The notes: generated by a model not told the origin, from the sequence alone. 50,151 nucleotides of DNA from Nitrospirota bacterium (GCA_016212085.1 JACRHL010000022.1:1-50151); one strand, 5' to 3'; numbered from the stretch's first letter, positions 16,195 through 24,562 are shown. Program-made: numbers and translations.

Positions 16195-16826
16195 GGCGTG
16201 GTTGTTTGATTGTTAGAAGGTGATTTTCCTCCAACCACCGCCTGGACAATACTGTCGATGGTGTTGGCACCATTTCGGATGGCGTGCATTGTATCGCCAT
16301 ATGCTGCCAGAGCAGTTAACGCACCAGCAGCATACGGGGTGCGAAGCCTTGTCCCGATCGCCGTCGCTCCCAACCCCGTTCCCATCCTCCCCGCTACCTC
16401 CCACGGATGCGCCTGGACGTAATCACTGGCCACCGGGGCCGCCTGTTTCAGGATTGCGTAGGTCTGCCGGGGGTGGGTGGCGGCCTGTTTCAGGGCGTTG
16501 AAAAAGATGTCGTTGGCGCGTTGGGCGGCGGCGTGGTCCTGGGCGTTGGTGGCGCCCATGGTGGCGAAGAGGTGGTCGCCCGCGCGGCCGATGCCGCGGA
16601 ACCACGACCCGGCACCGTCCAGTGCGTCGCCCCGGAAGCCGTGGGGCGGGGCGGGCACGGGCGGGTGCCAGCCGTAGGGGGGCTGCTCGCCGAGGATGGC
16701 CCACAGGGGTGTTTCCTCCCCCGGCCGGCCCCGCCATTGGATGGGCCTGGGCGTGGCCGGGGCGGGCGGCGCGAGGGGATCGGGAAAGATGTCCTCGAGC
16801 GGGGTGGGGCGGAAGGGGGTGTTCAT
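16191..16826 (-). CDS. Pro-rich candidate effector with hydrophobic C-terminus
   Basis: 211 aa from the ATG at 16826 (CAGGA nine bases upstream). There is no signal peptide. The N-terminal 60 residues are Pro-rich and include TPLEDIFPDPL. A helical middle follows (ATNAQDHAAAQRANDIFFNAL), then a C-terminal region with small-residue hydrophobic stretches (GLGATAIGTRL, YAAGALTALAAYG). No known domain is recognised. It heads a three-gene operon whose other two products are membrane proteins, the arrangement expected of a pore-forming or membrane-targeting toxin with membrane immunity proteins. The N-terminal motif P-L-x-D-I recurs in the candidate effectors at 9464 and 35541. A phage or integrative-element protein cannot be ruled out. 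Confidence 0.6.
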   Translation of the reverse strand: MNTPFRPTPLEDIFPDPLAPPAPATPRPIQWRGRPGEETPLWAILGEQPPYGWHPPVPAPPHGFRGDALDGAGSWFRGIGRAGDHLFATMGATNAQDHAAAQRANDIFFNALKQAATHPRQTYAILKQAAPVASDYVQAHPWEVAGRMGTGLGATAIGTRLRTPYAAGALTALAAYGDTMHAIRNGANTIDSIVQAVVGGKSPSNNQTTTP

Positions 16827-16906
16827 GGTCCAAATCCTGTTCGGGGCGCCACGGCCCGGTTTACGGTAAACGCGGGGGCGAATCCCCACCCCGCGGCCGC
16901 CCGTGG

Positions 16907-17047
16907 GGCACCTCTAAAAACCGTCGCGAGCGGTTCGAGTGCAAGGCGGACGGAGCGCAGAACCCGAGACATATCACGGTGATAGGCGAGGGTTCGAGCA
17001 CCGCCCAACGCCGCAATCGGGGCGCGTAGCAGGTTTTTAGAGGTGCC
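16907..17047 (-). repeat. Family-1 element, copy F (reverse orientation, 141 bp)
   Basis: Starts GGCACCTCTAAAAACC followed by GTCGCGAGCGG and ends GGTTTTTAGAGGTGCC. It lies between the effector operon and the 17204 gene. The remaining flanks (16827-16906 and 17048-17203) show nothing gene-like apart from the effector ribosome-binding site. Confidence 0.93.
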
Positions 17048-17203
17048 CCGTGCCTGGCGGCACACCACCATTTGGCGCGCCGCGCTGGAAAAGTAAAGCA
17101 TACCGCCATTCTTTTTTCATGCCCCGGCGGGAACCGGCCGGGGAGACGCTTGACACGCCCACCCCCGTTGCCATTCCATGTCCCCGTGCGGATCCGTTCA
17201 GCC

Positions 17204-17563
17204 ATGAAACGGTGGACCCGGTTGCGGGCGGTGGGGCTTGGCACCCTGGCGGCGCTGTACCTGGCCCTGTCGGTCAACGCCCAGTTGTGCCACCTGGTGC
17301 ACGGAGGCGCCGGGGTGTCCATCGCCATGGCCGCCCCGATGGCGCACCCGCAGGGCCACGCCCCGCACCCGGACCATGGCGCCGCCGCCAAGCTCCTGTG
17401 CCAGTGCCTGGACAAGCTCACCGCCGGGCCGCTGCCGGTGGCGGCCTCCGCTGTTCTCGTGCATGCGGCCGCGCCCCGGCGCGGCGGGCAGCCACGGGCT
17501 CCGCACCGCCTCCTCGCGTTCGATCCCCGGGCCCCGCGCGGGCCGCCCGCCGCCTCCGCCTAG
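17204..17563 (+). CDS. Small exported His/Cys-rich protein (DUF2946-like)
   Basis: 119 aa from the ATG at 17204. It has an uncleaved or cleaved N-terminal hydrophobic segment (VGLGTLAALYLALSVNAQ), then CHLVHGG, a His-rich stretch (MAHPQGHAPHPDHG) and CQCLDKL, ending in a Pro/Arg-rich tail. This spacing of His and Cys behind one membrane segment resembles DUF2946-type small proteins, which often sit beside copper-handling or outer-membrane transport genes; the match is from memory. An outer-membrane protein gene follows 141 bp downstream on the same strand. Metal binding is an inference from the residues. Confidence 0.6.
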   Translation: MKRWTRLRAVGLGTLAALYLALSVNAQLCHLVHGGAGVSIAMAAPMAHPQGHAPHPDHGAAAKLLCQCLDKLTAGPLPVAASAVLVHAAAPRRGGQPRAPHRLLAFDPRAPRGPPAASA

Positions 17564-17704
17564 ACCCGTCCCCTCCCGCCACCGGCAGTTCAAGACCGGC
17601 GCGCCCGTGTGCGCCCGGCGGGGCGGGGTGCGCCTTCACGCGGCAAGATCAAGCGGAGCACCGGGCCGCCCGTCGGCCCGCTCGAACCATTCAGGAGAAA
17701 CACG

Positions 17705-18730
17705 ATGTTCATGGAACACAAACGGCGCCTTGCGCGCCTGGCCCCCCTGGCCCTGTTTTTAGGGGGGGTGGCGATGGCGCCGCAAACGGCCCTGGCCACC
17801 TGCGCCTCGGGCACCTGCTATCTGGTCACCGGCCACGGCGAGGGGGTGCTGGCGCCCCACCAGGGGGTGATGGACCTGTCCTACCGCTACATTCCCCAGG
17901 ACCGCATGCTCAGCGGCGGCCGGAGCGTTTCGGAGGTGTACGTGCCGGCGGTGGACTTCGCCGGGCGGACGCTGATCCTGGACCACCACCGGGAGTTGCG
18001 CACCATCAACATGCTGGCCCAGGTGGACCTGAGCTACGGCATCACCCCGGCGCTCACCTTGGCCGTGTCGGTGCCGTTCTACAACCGGCGCCTGCACGAG
18101 CATTTTGACGACGTGGACCTGTCGGTGCCGGATCCCGGCACCTTCACCAGCGCCGACGGCAGCGACGGCTTTGGCGACGTGGCGGTGACCGCCAGGTACG
18201 CCGTGCACGGCGGGGAGCGCCACCTGGTGGTGGCGGGCGTTGGGGTCAAGACGCCCACCGGCGAGTACAAGCTGCGCAACCACCTGGGAGAGATCAACGA
18301 GCCCACGGTGATGCCCGGCAGCGGCTCGTGGGACGGGCTGTTCTCGCTGTACGGCAGCTACCGCATCGTGCCGGACGCGGTCACCGGGTTCGTGTCGGCG
18401 TCGTACCGCATGAACCGGGCGAACCCGCTGGACTACCGGCGCGGCGATGTCACGACCCTGAGCGCCGGCGCCTGGGGCGAGGTGACGGAGGGGATCACCC
18501 TGAGCGGCCAGGTGAACGCCGTGCGCCAGGGCCGGGACCACTACGCGCCGTGGGGGGATGTTCCGAACACCGGCAGCACCATGGTGTTCGTCACCCCCGG
18601 CGTGCGCCTGGCCACGGGCCATGAGACGTCGGTCTACAGCCACCTGCAACTGCCGGTGCGGGAGCACGTGAACGAATCGAACCTGGCGCCGCGTTACGCG
18701 CTGGAGCTGGGGATGACGCACGCCTTCTAG
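17705..18730 (+). CDS. Outer-membrane beta-barrel protein of unknown role
   Basis: 341 aa with a signal peptide (basic MFMEHKRRLARL, hydrophobic core, ALA cleavage near residue 30). The mature protein alternates polar and hydrophobic residues in strand-sized blocks (VDLSYGITPALTLAVSVPF, GLFSLYGSYRIV, SAGAWGEVTEGITLSGQ, VFVTPGVRLATG) and ends in an aromatic residue (THAF), as barrels inserted by the Bam machinery do. It resembles transporter-like barrels of the Phenol_MetA_deg/DUF3187 kind without a sure match. AGGAG lies seven bases before the ATG. The upstream neighbour is the His/Cys-rich protein, so a shared role with metal is possible. A family-1 element follows three bases after the stop codon. 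Confidence 0.72.
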   Translation: MFMEHKRRLARLAPLALFLGGVAMAPQTALATCASGTCYLVTGHGEGVLAPHQGVMDLSYRYIPQDRMLSGGRSVSEVYVPAVDFAGRTLILDHHRELRTINMLAQVDLSYGITPALTLAVSVPFYNRRLHEHFDDVDLSVPDPGTFTSADGSDGFGDVAVTARYAVHGGERHLVVAGVGVKTPTGEYKLRNHLGEINEPTVMPGSGSWDGLFSLYGSYRIVPDAVTGFVSASYRMNRANPLDYRRGDVTTLSAGAWGEVTEGITLSGQVNAVRQGRDHYAPWGDVPNTGSTMVFVTPGVRLATGHETSVYSHLQLPVREHVNESNLAPRYALELGMTHAF

Positions 18731-18732
18731 CG

Positions 18733-18894
18733 GGCACCCCTCAAAACCGTCGCGAGCGGTCCGAGTGCAAGGCGCCCCGAGCGGAGCGGCACCGTTACGC
18801 CGCGCAGAACCCGAGACATATCACGGTGATAGGCAAGGGTTCGAGCACCGCCCAACGCAGCAATCGGACCGCGCAGCAGGTTTTGAGAGGTGCC
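18733..18894 (-). repeat. Family-1 element, copy G (long form, 162 bp)
   Basis: Starts GGCACCCCTCAAAACC and ends GGTTTTGAGAGGTGCC. It is the long form with the extra GC-rich segment (GCGCCCCGAGCGGAGCGGC). It is inserted just behind the outer-membrane protein stop codon. From 18895 to 19084 I see only GC-rich spacer and the ribosome-binding site of the next gene. Confidence 0.9.
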
Positions 18895-19084
18895 CTAGCG
18901 GCGGAGCCGGCGGCGGGCGCGGGGCGGCCGGATCGCCCCGCGCCCGCCATGCGCGCGGCGAACGGGCCCGCCAGGGGCCCCTGCCCGGGCCGGGGGGCGG
19001 AGCGGTGCTGTGGTGTTTGCGTATTGGGGGGCCGGCGGGAAAAACCGATATGAAACCGGTGAATGGACCAGTCGGGGGAATCCC

Positions 19085-21511
19085 ATGCCAGTAAACGACA
19101 CACCCGGGGCGGACGAAAGCCGCGCCCACCTTACGCGGCGGCGCCTGCTGACGGCGTTCCTGGTGCCGCTGGGCGTGGCCATGGTGTGCGTGGCGGCGGT
19201 GGGCATCGCCGCCCTGTCGTGGATGGAGCGCGACGAGGCCAACGACCAGGCGGAAACCACCAACCGCCTGGTGGCGCGCATGTACCAGGAGGAGATGCTC
19301 CACGACGCGGAAACCCTGCACACCGCCATCGACATGGTGCGCAACCTGCCGACGGTGGGCGACGCCTTCGCGCGGGGCGACCGCGCCGCGCTGCTGGCCG
19401 CCACGGCGCCCCTGCTCGCCCAACTGCGCGAGCAGCTGGGGGTGACCCACTTCTATTTTCACGGGCCGGACCGGGTGAACCTGCTGCGGGTGCACCAGCC
19501 GGACCGTTTCGGCGACCGCATCGACCGCTTCACCACCGTCCAGGCGCAACGGACGCAAAGCCCGGTGTGGGGGCTGGAGCTGGGGCCGCTGGGCACCCTC
19601 ACCCTGCGCATGGTGGCGCCGTGGCCGGGGCCTTCCGGCGAGACCGTGGGCTATGTGGAGCTGGGCATGGAGATCGACAGGGTGCTGGACCACATCCGGC
19701 GCGTGCTCGACGTCGACATGCCCCTGTGGCTGCGCAAGAACCTGATCTCGCGCGGCGGGTGGGAGGCGGGCATGTGGATGATGGGCCGCAAAGGCGCGGA
19801 CTGGGACGCCTACCCCGGCGTGGTGCTGAGCGGCCAGAGCCACTCCGACCTGCCCGCGCGCCTGCTGGAGCGGGCCTTCGACGAGACCGGGGTGGCGGCG
19901 CGCTCCATCGCCTATGACGTGGGGGGAAACCAATTCCTGGGCACCCCGCTGCCGCTGACCGACGTCACCGGCGCGCAGGTGGGGTGGATGATCGTGGTGT
20001 CCGACGTGACGGCGGTGTACCACGCGGATACCGTCAAGGTGTTCGTCGCCGGCGCCGTGGCGCTGCTGGTGGCGGCGCTGCTGGCCCTGTTCTTCCGCTG
20101 GCGCATCGGCATGGTCGCCCGCACGCTCACCCACCGGGAGGAGCAGGTGACACACCTCGCCACCCGCGACCCGCTGACCGGCCTGGTCAACCGCGCCGGG
20201 TTTCTGGAACGGCTGGCGCGCGCCCTGGGCGAAGGCCCCCCGGATGACCGGCGCACGGCGGTGCTGGTGCTCGACCTGGACCGCTTCAAGTCCATCAACG
20301 ACAGCCTTGGCCACACGGTGGGCGACCTGGTGCTGAAGGAGGTGGTGGCCCGCATCGCCGGCGTGGTGCGCGAGGGCGACACCCTGGCCCGGCTGGAGGG
20401 CGACGAGTTCGCCATCCTGGCCCAGGGGCTTAAGGGCGAGGACACGGTGGAGGCGCTGGCGGAGCGCGTCATCCACGTGACCGACCCGCCCATCGAGATG
20501 GGGGCCAGCACGCTGCGCCTGTCGTGCAGCGTGGGCGTCGCCCGCGCCCCGGAGGATGGCGGCGATGCGCTGGAGCTGCTGCGCAAGGCGGACGTGGCCA
20601 TGCACCAGGCCAAGGCGGCGGGGCGCGGCCGCTACAGCTTCTTCGCGGCGGAGATGGGCGACCGGGTGGCGGAACGCATGCGGCTGGAGTCGGCCATCCA
20701 CGCGGCCCTGGCGCAGGGGCAGTTCCAGCTGTACTACCAGCCGCAGGTGGGCACCCGCTCGCGGGGCATCATCGGCGCCGAGGCATTGATCCGCTGGATC
20801 CACCCGGAATGGGGCCTGATCCGCCCCGACCGCTTCGTGCCCATCCTGGAGGAGACCGGCCTGATCCGCGAGGTGGGCCTGTGGGTCATCAAGCAGGCCT
20901 GCCGGGACGCCCAGGCGTGGAACCCGGCCATGCGCGTGGCGGTGAACCTGTCGCCGGTGCAACTGGCCGACCGCGAGTTCATCGGCCAGGTGCGCACCAT
21001 CCTGGACCAGCAGGGCATGCCGCCGGAGCGGCTGGAGTTCGAGATCACCGAGTCCATCCTGATGGAGCGCAACGACACGGTGATCGCCAACCTGGGCGGC
21101 ATCCGCGAGCTGGGCATCCCCCTGGCCCTGGACGACTTCGGCACCGGCTACTCGTCGCTGAGCTACCTGAAGCACCTGCCCGCCAGCGTGCTCAAGCTCG
21201 ACAAGTCGCTGGTGGACGACCTGGGGGTGGACGACGCGGGGTCCACCATCATCGAGGGGATGATCTGGATGGCCCACGCCCTGGGCATGACCGTGGTGGC
21301 CGAGGGGGTGGAAACCGCGCCGCAACTGCGCGCCCTGGTGCGCTACGAGTGCGACGTGATCCAGGGCTACCTGTTCAGCGGCCCCCTGCCCATGGACGCC
21401 TTCGACCGCTACCACGCGGGCTTCTCGTGGGAGGCGCACCTGCCCGCCGCCCCGGTCGCCGCCGACCCGCCGGGGGTGCGCCAGGGGGTGCGCCTGCCCC
21501 GCCTTCCATAA
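19085..21511 (+). CDS. Membrane sensor with degenerate GGDEF and intact EAL domain
   Basis: 808 aa, predicted cyclic-di-GMP phosphodiesterase of the inner membrane. The order is: a membrane helix (LTAFLVPLGVAMVCVAAVGI, about 20-40), a periplasmic dCACHE-type sensor (about 50-310, with FYFHGPDRVNLLRVHQPDRF), a second helix (about 320-340), GGDEF (about 360-520) and EAL (about 540-790). The GGDEF signature reads LEGDEF: the first Gly is Glu, so cyclase activity is unlikely and a GTP-binding regulatory role is possible. EAL catalytic residues look complete: EALIRW, FEITES, DDFGTGYSSL, LKLDKSLV and AEGVET. The ATG at 19085 follows GGGGGAA; an in-frame GTG at 19010 is less likely. It is monocistronic and converges on the RHH gene. 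Confidence 0.93.
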   Translation: MPVNDTPGADESRAHLTRRRLLTAFLVPLGVAMVCVAAVGIAALSWMERDEANDQAETTNRLVARMYQEEMLHDAETLHTAIDMVRNLPTVGDAFARGDRAALLAATAPLLAQLREQLGVTHFYFHGPDRVNLLRVHQPDRFGDRIDRFTTVQAQRTQSPVWGLELGPLGTLTLRMVAPWPGPSGETVGYVELGMEIDRVLDHIRRVLDVDMPLWLRKNLISRGGWEAGMWMMGRKGADWDAYPGVVLSGQSHSDLPARLLERAFDETGVAARSIAYDVGGNQFLGTPLPLTDVTGAQVGWMIVVSDVTAVYHADTVKVFVAGAVALLVAALLALFFRWRIGMVARTLTHREEQVTHLATRDPLTGLVNRAGFLERLARALGEGPPDDRRTAVLVLDLDRFKSINDSLGHTVGDLVLKEVVARIAGVVREGDTLARLEGDEFAILAQGLKGEDTVEALAERVIHVTDPPIEMGASTLRLSCSVGVARAPEDGGDALELLRKADVAMHQAKAAGRGRYSFFAAEMGDRVAERMRLESAIHAALAQGQFQLYYQPQVGTRSRGIIGAEALIRWIHPEWGLIRPDRFVPILEETGLIREVGLWVIKQACRDAQAWNPAMRVAVNLSPVQLADREFIGQVRTILDQQGMPPERLEFEITESILMERNDTVIANLGGIRELGIPLALDDFGTGYSSLSYLKHLPASVLKLDKSLVDDLGVDDAGSTIIEGMIWMAHALGMTVVAEGVETAPQLRALVRYECDVIQGYLFSGPLPMDAFDRYHAGFSWEAHLPAAPVAADPPGVRQGVRLPRLP

Positions 21512-21530
21512 CGGCCCCGCCGGCCGCCCG

Positions 21531-21725
21531 TCAGCCGGGGCGCGCGCCGTCGGCGCCGAACACCTGCTCGCGCCACTCCGGGCCCAGGCGCGCCTCGATA
21601 TAATCCCGTATCAGCTTGCGCACCATCTGCGAGGGGGTGGTATCGTCCAGGTCGCAGAGCCGCTCGAACATGGCCTTCTTGTTGGGGTCGATGAGCAGCG
21701 TCAGCCGCGCGGTGCGGTTTTCCAT
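21531..21725 (-). CDS. Small ribbon-helix-helix (CopG-type) regulator
   Basis: 64 aa from the ATG at 21725. A first strand, ARLTLLIDP, is followed by helices KKAMFERLCDLDDTT and SQMVRKLIRDYIEARL, the CopG/Arc ribbon-helix-helix pattern of small DNA-binding dimers. It is divergent from dauA, with a 19-bp perfect palindrome (21817-21835) between them that is a likely operator. No toxin gene is adjacent, so an antitoxin role is not indicated. The convergent GGDEF-EAL gene ends 20 bp away. Confidence 0.75.
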   Translation of the reverse strand: MENRTARLTLLIDPNKKAMFERLCDLDDTTPSQMVRKLIRDYIEARLGPEWREQVFGADGARPG

Positions 21726-21775
21726 GGGGGCCTCGGTGGTCGGGTTGCGTGGCAACGGGGGCACCCGGAACCGGC

Positions 21776-21811
21776 CGCGCGGACCGCTCGCGACGGTTTT
21801 CGGGGGCACTC
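21776..21811 (+). repeat. Decayed family-1 end remnant
   Basis: GGACCGCTCGCGACGGTTTT followed by CGGGGGCACTC matches the right end of the long family-1 form, with several substitutions in the terminal repeat. The other end is missing. Confidence 0.6.
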
Positions 21812-21816
21812 ATTGT

Positions 21817-21835
21817 ATGTTAATCAGATTAACAT
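21817..21835. promoter_or_regulatory. Palindromic operator candidate, RHH gene / dauA
   Basis: ATGTTAATC-A-GATTAACAT is a perfect 9-bp inverted repeat around one base, AT-rich within a GC-rich region. It lies 92 bp before the RHH start and 65 bp before the dauA start, a natural place for an operator bound by the RHH dimer. Confidence 0.65.
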
Positions 21836-21899
21836 TGATTGCCAACCATATGGACAGGGATGATCTTACCGCCCGATTTCCCTTCTTGATTGACCCGAC

Positions 21900-23645
21900 A
21901 TGCCGCACCGCGTTCACCTGAAACGAGTCCGCATCTTCAGCGCCCTCACCGAGGCCTGTGTGCAGGAGCGGTACACCTCCGCCCGCCTTGGGCGCGACGT
22001 GCTGGCGGGCCTCACCGTGGGGGTGATCGCCATCCCCCTGGCCATGGCGCTGGCCATCGCCAGCGGCGTGCCGCCCCAGTACGGCCTGTACACGGCCATG
22101 ATCGCCGGCTTCGTGATCGCCCTCACCGGCGGCTCGCGCCTGAGCGTGTCGGGGCCCACGGCGGCGTTCGTGGTGATCCTGGTGCCGGTCACGGCCCAGT
22201 TCGGCCTGGCGGGGCTGCTCATGGCCACCCTGCTGGCGGGACTGATGCTGGTGGCCATGGCCCTGGCGCGCCTGGGGCGGCTCATCGAGTACATCCCCGA
22301 GCCGGTGACGGTGGGGTTCACCTCCGGCATCGCCATCGTCATCGCCACCTTCCAGGTGAAGGACTTCCTAGGCCTCGGCCTGGCCGAGATGCCCGAGACC
22401 TATGTGGGCAAGGTGGCCGTCCTGGCGGACGCCGTGCCGGACGCGCACTGGCCCAGCCTGCTGGTGGGGGCGCTCACCCTGCTGGTGCTGGTGGCGTGGC
22501 CGCGCCTCAAGCTGCCCGTGAGCGGCCACCTGCCGGCGGTGGTGGTGGGGACGCTCACCGCCGTGGCGCTGGCCGGCTATGGCCATCCGGTGGACACGGT
22601 GGGCTCGCGCTTCACCTTCACCCTGCCCGACGGCACCCTGGGCCACGGCATCCCGCGCACCCTGCCGGACCTGGTCTGGCCGTGGCTTCAGCCGGGGCCG
22701 GGCGGGGTGCCGCTGGAGTGGTCCATCGCCACCTTCCAGGCGCTGCTGCCGGCGGCGTTCTCCATCGCCATGCTGGGGGCCATCGAGTCGCTGCTGTGCG
22801 CCGTGGTGCTGGACAACATGACCGGCCGCCGCCACTTTCCCAACGGCGAGCTGCTGGGACAGGGCCTGGGCAACCTGGTGGCGCCGTTCTTCGGCGGCAT
22901 CACCGCCACGGCGGCCATCGCCCGCAGCGCGGTGAACTTCCGCGCCGGCGCCGAAAGCCCGGTGGCGTCCATGGTGCACGCGCTGGTGGTGGGGGCGGGG
23001 CTGCTGGCCCTGGCGCCGCTCCTGGCCATGCTGCCCATGGCCAGCATGGCGGCGCTGCTCCTGATGGTGGCGTGGAACATGAGCGAGGCGCCGCGCGCGG
23101 TGGAAACGGTGCGCCACGCCCCCACCGGCGACGTGATCATCCTGCTCACCTGCATGACCCTGACCGTGCTGTTCGACATGGTGATCGCCATCTCCACGGG
23201 GATCATCATCGCGTCGATCCTGTTCATGCGCGAGATCGCGGCCATGACGCGCATCACCGACATCTCCACCGACCACAAGCACGTCACCCAGCCGCTGGCG
23301 GAGGGGTGGGTGGTGTACCGCGTCAGCGGGCCGCTGTTCTTCGCCGCCGCCGACCGGGTGTTCTCGGAATTGCTCATGCGGGTGCAGGGCGACCGGGGCG
23401 TGATCCTGTACCTGGAGGGCGTGCCCCTGCTGGACGCGGGGGGGCTGACCGCCTTCACCCGCTTCGTGGCCGCCTGCGGCAAGCAGGACATCCGGGTGGT
23501 GGTGGCCGACATCCAGTTCCAGCCCCTGAAGACCATGGCCCGCGCCAAGGTGCACCCCATACCGGGCTTGCTGGCCTTCACCGCCACCCTGCCGGATGCC
23601 CTGGCCCTGGTGGAGGCGGACGCGGAGCCGGTGGCCATCCCCTGA
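21900..23645 (+). CDS. dauA: SulP-family anion/C4-dicarboxylate transporter DauA
   Basis: 581-aa inner-membrane SulP transporter with a cytoplasmic C-terminal STAS domain. It matches DauA (formerly YchM) more specifically than sulfate permeases: AFSIAMLGAIESLLCAVVLDNMTG, GQGLGNLVAPFFGGITATAAIARSA and MVAWNMSEAPRAVE (each quoted in part) are hallmark stretches. The SulP core with its 10-14 helices covers about residues 25-440, and the STAS domain about 455-565 (VSGPLFFAAADRVF, YLEGVPLLDAGG). E. coli DauA takes up succinate and aspartate at acid pH; the substrate here is inferred. The palindrome at 21817 and the divergent RHH gene suggest regulation. Confidence 0.9.
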   Translation: MPHRVHLKRVRIFSALTEACVQERYTSARLGRDVLAGLTVGVIAIPLAMALAIASGVPPQYGLYTAMIAGFVIALTGGSRLSVSGPTAAFVVILVPVTAQFGLAGLLMATLLAGLMLVAMALARLGRLIEYIPEPVTVGFTSGIAIVIATFQVKDFLGLGLAEMPETYVGKVAVLADAVPDAHWPSLLVGALTLLVLVAWPRLKLPVSGHLPAVVVGTLTAVALAGYGHPVDTVGSRFTFTLPDGTLGHGIPRTLPDLVWPWLQPGPGGVPLEWSIATFQALLPAAFSIAMLGAIESLLCAVVLDNMTGRRHFPNGELLGQGLGNLVAPFFGGITATAAIARSAVNFRAGAESPVASMVHALVVGAGLLALAPLLAMLPMASMAALLLMVAWNMSEAPRAVETVRHAPTGDVIILLTCMTLTVLFDMVIAISTGIIIASILFMREIAAMTRITDISTDHKHVTQPLAEGWVVYRVSGPLFFAAADRVFSELLMRVQGDRGVILYLEGVPLLDAGGLTAFTRFVAACGKQDIRVVVADIQFQPLKTMARAKVHPIPGLLAFTATLPDALALVEADAEPVAIP

Positions 23646-23649
23646 GCGG

Positions 23650-23688
23650 CCAGCCGCGCGCGCCGGCCGACCGGAACAGGGCCCTGAT
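23650..23688 (-). pseudogene. Fragment matching the 3' end of the PilZ gene at 25705
   Basis: GCGCGCCGGCCGACCGGAAC and the following AGGGCC are identical to the 3' end of the PilZ gene (25713-25738), and CTTGATGCGGCGGGCG resumes the match after the family-1 element (23853). It is a duplicated gene end split by the element, with a short duplicated target at the junctions. Confidence 0.6.
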
Positions 23689-23852
23689 GGCACCTCTCAA
23701 AGCCTGCTGCGCGCTCCGGTTGCTGCGCCAAGGCGGTGCTCGAACCCTTGCCTATCACCCGGATAGGTCTCGGGTTCTGCGCGGCGTGACGGTGCCGCTC
23801 CGCTCGGGACGCCTTGCACCAGGGACCGCTCGCGGCGGTTTTGAGAGGTGCC
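23689..23852 (+). repeat. Family-1 element, copy H (long form, 164 bp) with target duplication
   Basis: GGCACCTCTCAAAGCC to GGTTTTGAGAGGTGCC. Comparison with the uninterrupted sequence at 25735-25745 shows CCTGAT before and CTTGAT after the element, where the empty site has a single CTTGAT. This is a 6-bp target-site duplication with one mismatch. Confidence 0.9.
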
Positions 23853-23934
23853 CTTGATGCGGCGGGCGCCGGATCGCGCCGGCACCATCCTTCGCCCGCG
23901 CCGGTGGATCGCGCGCGAACCCCGCCGCTCCGGC

Positions 23935-24474
23935 CTACATCGTGAAGAAGTGCGACCGCTTCGTCGGCGCGAAGTGGGCCGTTATCTCCTTTTCGACCAC
24001 CGCGCCGTCGGCTTTTTTTACGGCCACGGTCAGGGACAGGTCCACGGTGGATTGGGTCATTTCCGAAAGCGGTCTGGAGATGGGTTCTCCGGAGATGCCA
24101 CATGCAAAATACGGTTGGATTGTGGGTCCGGTGTGCCATTCCGACGTTGGGGCTCCGATCATTTCCCGGCCGTATTCGACAGCCTGCCCATTTATTTTCA
24201 ATGTGACCGCCGTGATGGACACGTCCACCGGATGGGTTTTGGAGTAGAAGCCGACCAGCAGCTTGTACTCTGTCTGGTATCCATCCGAGAACGTGAACAA
24301 GGGTCGGACGATAATGTCGTCCACGGTGTATTTTGCGGTCAGGTCCGGTGGAAAATCGCCGATGGACATCCTTTCCGGAATTTCCGTGTTGGCGATGTCG
24401 ATGGTCGAATAGACCTTGCAGCCGGTCAGGAGCAGGGCGGCAAGGAGCAGCCATGCGCGGGTGGGTATGGTCAT
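23935..24474 (-). CDS. Lipoprotein, candidate immunity protein (paralogue of 8893-9429)
   Basis: 179 aa with a classical lipoprotein signal: MTIPTRAWLLLAALLLTGC, lipidated Cys 19. The mature domain (KVYSTIDIANTEIPERM..., TEYKLLVGFYS, LKINGQAVEYG, MIGAPTSEW, CGISGEPIS, VEKEITAHFAP) is a clear paralogue of 8893-9429, with about half the residues conserved by eye. It follows, by 25 bp, the C-terminal remnant of an effector of the same family as 9464-10309. It therefore looks like an intact immunity gene left behind a broken toxin, as is common in polymorphic-toxin arrays; protection against sibling cells carrying the toxin would explain its retention. This is an inference. Confidence 0.78.
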   Translation of the reverse strand: MTIPTRAWLLLAALLLTGCKVYSTIDIANTEIPERMSIGDFPPDLTAKYTVDDIIVRPLFTFSDGYQTEYKLLVGFYSKTHPVDVSITAVTLKINGQAVEYGREMIGAPTSEWHTGPTIQPYFACGISGEPISRPLSEMTQSTVDLSLTVAVKKADGAVVEKEITAHFAPTKRSHFFTM

Positions 24475-24499
24475 GAGTTCGCCAATCAGGAAGGTGTGT

Positions 24500-24562
24500 T
24501 TACTGCTGGCCTGTTCCCCAGACGTAATACGGTATCACGTCCGCGACGGTATGCCCCACGCC
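24500..24562 (-). pseudogene. Effector C-terminal remnant
   Basis: Reading down from 24562 the frame gives ARGVGHTVADVIPYYVWGTG and then QQ-stop, the last 22-24 residues of the effector family (compare ARGVGHAVVDVLPYYIWGTG in 9464-10309). The preceding part of the gene lies 870 bp away at 25436. Confidence 0.85.

Noticed and set aside
18821-21439. 872-aa open frame antisense to the GGDEF-EAL gene
   Set aside because: It is a low-complexity His/Arg/Gly shadow of a clearly conserved gene on the other strand.
21531-21725. RHH protein as antitoxin of a toxin-antitoxin pair
   Set aside because: No small toxin gene is adjacent on the same strand. The neighbours are a convergent GGDEF-EAL gene and divergent dauA.
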